DNA of 24,129 nt from Mesostigma viride (lineage: Eukaryota; Streptophyta; Mesostigmatophyceae; Mesostigmatales; Mesostigmataceae), in the NCBI GenBank assembly GCA_009746045.1, contig RPFO01000397.1, positions 1-24,129 of the forward strand, written 5' to 3'. Positions 10,577 to 18,400 of this stretch are shown in pieces (the stretch's first letter is position 1; each line of letters starts with the position of its first letter). The notes under the pieces were generated by a model that saw only the letters and a list, made by a program, of their open reading frames with translations, ran no database searches and was not told the DNA's origin. Both the position numbers and the translations under genes were made by a program.

Positions 10577-11620
10577 CGGTTGTATATCATCTCGTTAATG
10601 ACAAAGCGCAAAGGCTCTTCCACCTGCCGATTGCCTTCAAGATGGCCAGGTTAAAGCTGTCACACTAGTGTTCACAATACCAGCAGATACGCAACAAAAC
10701 TGCCTCAGCTTGTCCCAAAGCTGCTAATCAGGAATAACAACTTACTACTACCATCATCTGGGTGTGCGGTTCAGCGTGACTACCAAGTGCTTCTGCTGCT
10801 GTCGAGCGGCCATCGGCCATAGCCAGCGAGAAAGAAGGGCCAGCGACTGAAAGGCATTGGGCCATTGCATTCTACCATAATAAAGCCAAGAACGTAATGT
10901 GGGGCACGATTAGTCAACTACACATCGCGATGACCTCAAAGCACAACTCACGACGTGGCTGGAAGCTGCCGATTCAATTTATGTCTGTACAGGAACAGTT
11001 GGAAATCACTCAGCCGACGCCACATCAGACTCCGAGGGCGATCCCGCAGACACGATTAATTACCCCGCGAAGTTTCAGCATGCAATGTTGCACGCAGCCA
11101 GCGCCACGTGTGCCGTACTACCTGACAGCACAGGACACAGGACCAGCACAGTGAGCACACCAGCGTCAACTCATCAACAGCTGCAGGCAAGCACACTGCA
11201 CAGAATACATATTTTGGCTTTCCTGCACTAAAGCGAAAGGTATTTTCACAGTGACATGAGTGGCTGGAAGCTGCCGATTTAATTTATGTCTGTATTACAG
11301 GAACAGCTGGAAATCACTCAGCCGACGCGGCGACGCCACATTAGACTCCGAGGGCGATCCTGCAGACACGATTAATTGTACCCCGCGAAGGTAATCAGCA
11401 TGGAATGTTGCACGCAGCCAGCGCCACGTGTACCGTACTTCCTGACAGCACAGGACACAGGACGAGCACACCAGCGTCGACTCATGAACTGCAGGCAAGC
11501 ACAGTATTACATATTTTGGCTTTCCGGCACTAAAGCGAAAGGTTTTTTCACAGTGAAAAGCGAATACCTAATGGAAGCCTTGACCCCTTGATTTGATTTG
11601 GAAGTTATTTATCTTTTCCC
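10577..11620. promoter_or_regulatory. Divergent intergenic region between the helicase and the membrane-protein gene
   Basis: The two proposed start codons (10576 minus, 11621 plus) face away from each other across 1,044 bp, so both promoters should lie here. I see no confident TATA or initiator assignment. The plus-side half is dominated by a tandem duplication at 10957-11558. Confidence 0.5.
10957..11558 (+). repeat. Tandem direct duplication, about 300 bp per unit
   Basis: Unit 1 (about 10957-11255) and unit 2 (about 11261-11558) match over nearly their whole length, with small indels and point differences. Both start at gtggctggaagctgccgatt and end at gcgaaaggt.ttttcacagtga. The unit has no convincing coding frame. 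It lies in the 5' flank of the membrane-protein gene and may duplicate promoter elements. Confidence 0.9.
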
Positions 11621-12419
11621 ATGGTCTCGGTGCTTTCCAGAAGTGATTTTAGAGAATGGTGGGAAAGGGCCAACCATCCCGACGTCCGAGGACTGAGAGG
11701 AGGCGATTTAGGACGCTATCAACAAGTATACCTCGAGGTGCCCGAAGAGCTCTTTAGAGAATGGTCAAGGGGCACCCATCCCGACGGAGGACTGAGAGGA
11801 GGTGATTTAGGACACTATCAACAAGTATACCACGATCGGATGCCCGAACGAAGTCTTGATCGGCGGTTTGTACTCGGCTGCATCGCGGTTGGGTTGCCAG
11901 GCGCGCAGCAGAAGCTCAAGGAGAAGCTAAGAATTGTTTCTCCCACGGTTTCCGCGCAAATGTCCCAGGCCTACACCAGGTACTTTGATGAACGCCCCTT
12001 GGAGCGTCTCCCTCTATTGAACGTGGTGCTCAAGCCACAAAAACTGCGTGGCTGTAGCCACCTCCCAAATGCCGAGGTGCAGCTGTCCTTTCCAAGGATT
12101 CAGCCCGCCGATGCCCCGCCTCCAACAGTCTACGTGCCCCCTGTCCAGTTGCACTCACTGGGACTCAGCTGGCCTCTGTGCGGAAATAAAACGGCAATCC
12201 TGGCGGCTGACTTTGAAGAGGAGAACGCCCGCGAAGTGCGGCGCTTGAGGCACCCGGCAGCGAGGCTGTCGTGTTCCACAAGGTTCAGGAAACTGGGTGT
12301 CCATGCCGACGTCGGCATTCGCATGTTCCAAAGAAAGGACCCTTTTTGTTTTGTGCTTGGACTTGGTCTCTCTTTGTGTAGTCTTGTGCTGGGAGCCATC
12401 GGTGTCCTCTGGAGAATAA
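11621..12419 (+). CDS. Membrane-protein gene exon 1
   Basis: 266 codons plus one base. The last codons encode the end of the hydrophobic segment (GVLWRI). The consensus donor GTAAGT at 12420-12425 makes this a credible exon end, with a second, weaker GT at 12424. Confidence 0.65.
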
Positions 12420-15400
12420 GTAAGTACTTGCGTGTCATGCGCATGGGCATGCCACGGAGTACCATTCTAATCTCATTAGAAAATAATTACACGAAAGTTA
12501 CAAACGGAGTCTGCATCATGCCCCAACCATATCGTCACTACAGGGGGATATAATCCTCATCTGAGCTGTCCTCTACTGTAATGGAGAATTAGCATGCAAT
12601 GCGTTACAAGGATGCCCTTTTCCTGCACCAATGCTGTGCATGGACTCAATGCCAATGAGTTAGTAAGGACTACCTATGCAAACGGTGGTCCCGCCCCCCC
12701 TGACGGGCAGCAATTATACAACTGCCTAAACAGCAAAAGAAACTTATAGCTCAAACTTAAGGACCATTAATCAATTAATGAAGGACCATGTTCCCATTTA
12801 ATGCAGGGCCGGGGGTAAGTAAGTAAGTACACTAAGTAATTAATTCATGATCTCATTAGAAAAAAGAATTACACGAAAGTTACAAATGAAGTCTGCATCA
12901 TGCCCCACGGTTCCCCTTACGACCCCGCCAACTACAGTGGAGTCTGCATCCAGAGCGCCGCACTCAAGTTGTTCATGCGCATGATCCTCAACCGCCTTCG
13001 TTCTGCTCTCGACTGTCACCTTAATTAATTAATTAATTAATTAATAGATAGACACGTGACTGTCACCTTAATTAATTAATTAATAGACACGTGACTGCGT
13101 CACGTGAGCATAAGTCCTCAGTGGGAGGGGAACATGGGATGGAATGGATGGTATAAGCTATCTAGGTCCTAGTTACAGGGGTGTGGGCACCGCGGCCCGA
13201 ATCGCTATGAATGCCATACTTGGTCACACGCGGAGCCCCCACAGGCTTGGGGGTGGTCTCCTTCATCACTACTTGCCATCTATCCTTGCGCACCATCTGC
13301 CTCCATATTACAGACAAACCAGGAGGCTGCCCGGGGGTGAGCCCGTCACGTCTAGTGTAGCACATGTCCATGCCGAGTCTATCACGAAAAGTCCACGGGT
13401 GGCGGCCCTGCCGCGCGCGGCCGGGGGCACGCCAGGTGAGGACATATCGCCCAGGCTGGGCGGGCTTGGTGCCAGCTAGTCTATCTGATGTATCTACCTG
13501 ATCTGTGCGGGCCAGGTGCCCGGCTAGGCCCAGGCGCCTGTGCCTAATAATGTGGGAAACATAGGGCAAATCAGCGTACAAATCCTCATTACTAATGTGC
13601 AAACCAAAGGGGATGTTAAGGGCCTTGCGCAGCATCTTGGTGACGCCGTCGAGTCGTTGCTCCAGCTCCTGCATCAGTGTCCACGTCTCGGCGCCGTAGG
13701 TCAGGATCGTCAGAATGACGACCTTGAAGAGGTCACGCTTGACGATCCGGGGTAGGGCGGGGTTGCTCCACCAGCGGCGGTGGTCATGGAGGTGCGCCCA
13801 CGCCATGCCGATCCGTGTCGTCATGTCGTCCTCGCAGTCGGGAAGCCAACTGCCGAGCAGCTTGAAGCGGCCTGAAGGAGGGTAGTTGACCTCGGCATCG
13901 TCTAAGAGGCGGAGTGTGGGTGGGGGCCCTGCCATGCCGAGGGCCAGGGCCTCCGTTTTGGGGCTGATTTCTAGACCAACCGCCCGAGCCTCGAGCGCCA
14001 GGCAGTCCAGCCAAAGTTGGGCAGACTCCGGCTTCTCGATGAGCGTGATGTCGTCGGCATAAATGAGGTCAGCTAGTAAATTCTGCTTGTTAGTCGGCCC
14101 CCCTTCCCCAAGCTCGTTCGTGATCGCTAGGCCAGGGGCACGGCCTGCAATGCTAGCAAAGCGAGCACGTGCCTGGCGCATAACATAATCCACTACAATA
14201 ATAAACAGGTACGGCGACAGGACGCAACCCTGCCAGACGCCGGTCTGCAGTGGGCATGGCGGGGTAATGCCGTGTTGAGTGCGCACCGAAGTGGTCGACC
14301 CCTCATACAGCGTGCGGATGACGGTAATCAGGGGAGTGGGGACGCGAGCGCGAGCAAGTACAGCCCATAGAGCGTCCCAGAGGACAGAATCAAAAGCCTT
14401 GATGAAGTCGACGAAGATCAGGATTGCGGGAAACTCACCAGGTTGCAGGAGAGCGATTTCCTCGAAGAGGCGACGCGCGACGAAGATGGCCATGACGGTG
14501 TTGCGCCCAGGACGGAAGCCCATTTGACTTTCCCCAAGGTGACAGTCGAGAGCAGAACGAAGGCGGTTGAGGATCATGCGCATGAACAACTTAAGTGCGG
14601 CGCTCTGGATGCAGACTCCTCTGTAGTTGGCGGGGTCGTCAGGGGAACCTTTGTTTTTGTACAGCATAATACGGTAGCTGTGCTGCCACTCAGGAATCGG
14701 CGGCGCGTCGGCAAGCAGGATCCGGTTGCAGACGTCAAGCAGGAACCCCGTGAGCGCCGTCAGCTTAATCACCGGGGCTGGGAGCTGGTCAGGTCCAACG
14801 GCGGCATAGAAGCGGAGTTGCTTGGCGGCGGTGCTCAGCTCGAGCTCGGTGAACGGCGGGAGCTCGTTGGGGTCGGCCAGGGGTTCCGTCAGGGCTGGGT
14901 ACGTGTAGTCCTGCTCAGCGGCGGGCGGCGTGGGCGGCGCAGGGACGTCCGCCGGTGCTACTGCCAGGCGTGCGGCCGCCAGAGGGCCAAGCGGCGGAGG
15001 CGGCGGGGGGGCGCCGAGCAGCCGGGACTGGGAGGAATACCACTGGTCGAGCTGCTGCTGCGGTGAGCCAGAGAGCGTCCGCGGCGCCGGCTGCGCGCCG
15101 CCGGCGGGCCGTTGGGCGTGACGCAGGCGGGTCCAGGCGTACTTGCCGTGCTGGTCCTTGAGGTGGGCGAAGTACTCGCGGACATGAAGGTCCTCCTGCT
15201 CCTTGGTCGCCTGCCGGATGGCCGAGTGGTAATCGGCTTTGAGGCGGGCGTAGCGGGCGGGGTCGCTGTTGTCGCGCAGGGCTTGCCGGGCCTGGATGAC
15301 GGCGGGGAGCCGGTGCAGGCTGGTGAAGCGGGGCGGGCGGCGGGGGGCAGTAGGGCCCCGGCCGCGGGCAGCTTGTCAGCGAGGTGCCGAAGGGCCGATG

Positions 15401-18400
15401 CCGGGCCGGCAGCGAACAGCTGGGCGTGGCTGGCCGGGATGTCCAGCGCGTCGACGAACGCCTCTGCGGCGCGCTTGTGGGCGCGTTTTTCAGGGAAGTC
15501 CTCCAGAGCGTCGTCAGATTTCTCGAGCAACTGAAGTGTGCGCAAATCAGGTGGTGCCACGTGCTTACGAAAGGGCGAGGGGAATCGCAGGCGGATGCGG
15601 GCGGTGACGATGCGATGATCGGAGCGCACCAGGGGGATCACATGCGAGCGAGCAGCTAGTACAGATCCTTGATGACGCTTGCGCATTACAACATAGTCAA
15701 TGCAGCGTTCAGTGCCAGTTGGCGAGGTGTGTGTGACCAAAGCATCTGGACTATGTGGAAAGCGAGTGTTGGCAGTGACCAAATCGCATGTCGTAAGCAA
15801 ATCAGCAAAAAGTTCAGTGTTGGCATTGGAGACCGTACCGTTGGGGGCGTGCTGACATCCGCCAGTACCCGGTGGTAGCGTGGCGTTGGCGGGACTGTCA
15901 CCTTGGGGGAGTCAAATGGGCTTTCCTGGGCGCAACACCGTCTGATGGCCATCTTCGTCGCGCGCGCCCACAGAACTTGTCGGATCGTCTATCGCGTGTC
16001 CTATTGCTGATGTGGCATGCCTCTGGCATGAAGGAGAAAGGGGGTCTCTGCCCTTTCTTCCTGTTGTGCACACACAGGGATTAAAAGCACTACGGTGCTC
16101 CGTTACTCCCCAACGGAAGCACGAGTTTAATTAATTTTAGTTAAAAGTAATTTTAGTTAATTAATTAATCAATTCGTCGTGCGCCGCCTCTTCGAGGAAA
16201 TCGCTCTCCTGCAACCTGGTGAGTTTCCCGCTGATCCTGATCTTCGTTGACTTCATCAAGGCTTTTGATTCTGTCCTCTGGGCCGCTCTATGGGCTATCA
16301 GTCTTGCTCGCTCTTGCGTCCCCACTCCCCTGATTACCGTCATCCGCACGCTGTATGAGGGGTCGACCACTTCGGTGCGCACTTAACACGGCTTTACCGG
16401 CCGCCATGTGTCCACTGCAGTCTGCACACCGGCGTCTGGCAGGGTTGTGTCCTGTCAACGTACCTGTTTTTTATTGTAGTGGATTATGTTATGCGCCAGG
16501 CATGTCGTGTCCGCTTTGCTAGCATTGCAGGCCGTGCCCCTAGCTGGCCTAGTGATCACAAACGAGCTTGGGGAAGGGGGGCCAACTTACAAGCAAAATT
16601 TACTAGCTGTCAGACCTCATTTATGTCGACAACATCACGCTCATCGAGAGGCCGGAGTCTGCCAAACCTTGGCTGGACTGCCTGGCGCTGGAGGCTCGGG
16701 CGGCGGGTTGGTCTAGAAATCAGCCGCAAAACGGAGGCCCTGTCAGAGTGGCTCTCGCATTTAATTGAGTAAACTCGTGCTTCCGTTGGGCCGGAGTCAC
16801 GGAGCACCGCAGTGCTTTTAATCCCTGTATGTGCACAACAGGAAGAAAGGGCAGAGACCCCTTTCTCCTTCGATCATGCCAGAGGCATGCGCCACAGCTG
16901 CAATCGGACACGATAGACGATCCAGCAAGTTCTGTGGGTGCAATCAAGACCCATAAGAGCATATATCATAACAAGGGGCGTGGGCAAGTAATCTGATCGT
17001 AGCCAGGAGGTAGCATGGCTGTACACTGAGGGTTAATGCTCCCGTTGGGGAGTCGCGAAGCATTAACCCCGATGGATGGATATGGATGAGTACACACAAT
17101 CCTACCGGTCTAAGCTATCTACATGCTATCTACAAAACAATCCTACTCTATATCTATGGTGCTCGCGACCCTAGGGTTCTTGTCTGCCGACCACGTGTGC
17201 AACGCGCGGCTTCCCCACTGCAGGCGGGGGGTTGTTGTCCTCTATGACCTGGGCCCACTTGGCCTTGTCCATCATCTTTTTCCACATCACGGAGAGGCCC
17301 AGGCCCCCCATGTCCTCTACTATAGCTGTTCTTTGAAGGTGCGGGCCTTGCGGCATCTAACCTGGCTGGGCCCAGCCCACGTGGGCCGGGCCCGGCCCAC
17401 AGGGGCTAAGCTAAGGCTATGGCTGGTTGTGTATACCGTGTGTTAGCACGTGACTATAGGTATGGTGGCACCAAGCTAGGCAAACAGACTGTCTAGGCAT
17501 GGCTGCCATGGCGGCAGTGACTACCAATGTGATACAAGCTAGGGCTGATTCTAGCCCGCAGGCCGGGGCGTCCACATCTTGTGGTTGATCATCAGGTCCC
17601 GCCCCACCAGTACACCTTGGGCTTCTGGGGGTCCTGCTTGTGGCGGAGGCCGGAGGTATTCCGGCCACAGGTCGCGTCGCTGCTGCTGCTGAGCGGGGGT
17701 ACGTCAGGTCGTCGTCCAGCGTCCAGGTGCATGACGGTTTAGTGCAACCTCTTGCAACGAGAAAGGAACCGCCGCTTGTCCTCAGGGGAGGGCGGAAGGT
17801 GAGCAGGACTGGTGGGGGAGCCGCCTTGTCCCGTGAGTGGGGAAGGCGGTGGCCGACCCGTGCAGTTCTACCTCACCTACCAGGCCCATGAGGGTAAGAA
17901 GCTGGTCCTTGAGCTTCAATGTCGGCAAGGGTGGTTGACGTCTCACCTGGCTTCTGGGGGAAACGACGCAGCACCACTCGGCACTCGCAGCTAGCTCTCG
18001 GCATGGCCGCGGGCCCCCACCCACACTCCGCCTCTTAGACGAAACCGACGGCAACTACCCGTACTTCAGGCCGCTTCAAGCTGCTCGGCAGTTGACTTAA
18101 TATTCCCGATTGCGAGGACGACCTGATCGACAACACGGATCGGCATGGCATGGGCGCAACTCCATGACCACCGTCGCTGGTGGAGCAACCCCGCCCTGCC
18201 CCGGATCGTCAAGCGTGACCTCTTCAAGGTCGTCATTCTGACGATTCTGACCTACGGCGCCGAGACCTGGACACTGACGCAGGAGCTGGAGCAACGACTC
18301 GACGGCAACGTCACCAAGATGCTGCGCGCAAGCCCCCTTTGGTTTGCACATTAATTAGTAATGAGGATTTGTACGCTGATTTGCCCTATGTTTCCCACAT

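Larger units (their letters stand above)
13070..15892 (-). mobile_element. LINE family A, copy A1, nearly intact, 5'-truncated, inserted in A2
   Basis: A non-LTR retrotransposon with the C-terminal half of an AP-like endonuclease, a complete reverse transcriptase and a 3' UTR. It ends in a perfect hairpin (13088-13106) and a TTAA tail. It is flanked by gactgtcacctt at 13058-13069 and 15893-15904, with a third copy at 13011-13022. The domain order, the YADD motif, the GAETWTL motif after the RT, the absence of a visible RNase H and the microsatellite-like tail point to an RTE-like clade. That clade assignment is tentative. Confidence 0.9.
16761..17993 (-). mobile_element. Family-B retrotransposon copy inserted in LINE A2
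   Basis: The element is framed by gctctcgcat (16751-16760) and gctctcggcat (17994-18004). Read on the minus strand it has about 570 bp of GC-rich sequence of unclear coding value, a coding end at 17171-17356, a 3' UTR, and a terminal stem-loop at 16777-16807 followed by an AT-rich tail. A second stem-loop of the same type lies inside it at 17030-17069, so it may be a composite of two insertions. Confidence 0.8.

Noticed and set aside
14958-15340. Proline/serine/arginine-rich downstream half of the long minus-strand frame containing the endonuclease
   Set aside because: After the C run the residues become low-complexity and basic, while the frame one base off carries the RT linker. This half is a shadow frame.
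16000-16920. Inverted copies of family B around LINE A2 piece 3, resembling terminal inverted repeats of a DNA transposon
   Set aside because: Each copy has its own target-site duplication and TTAA-side tail and they differ in length, so they are independent insertions in opposite orientation.
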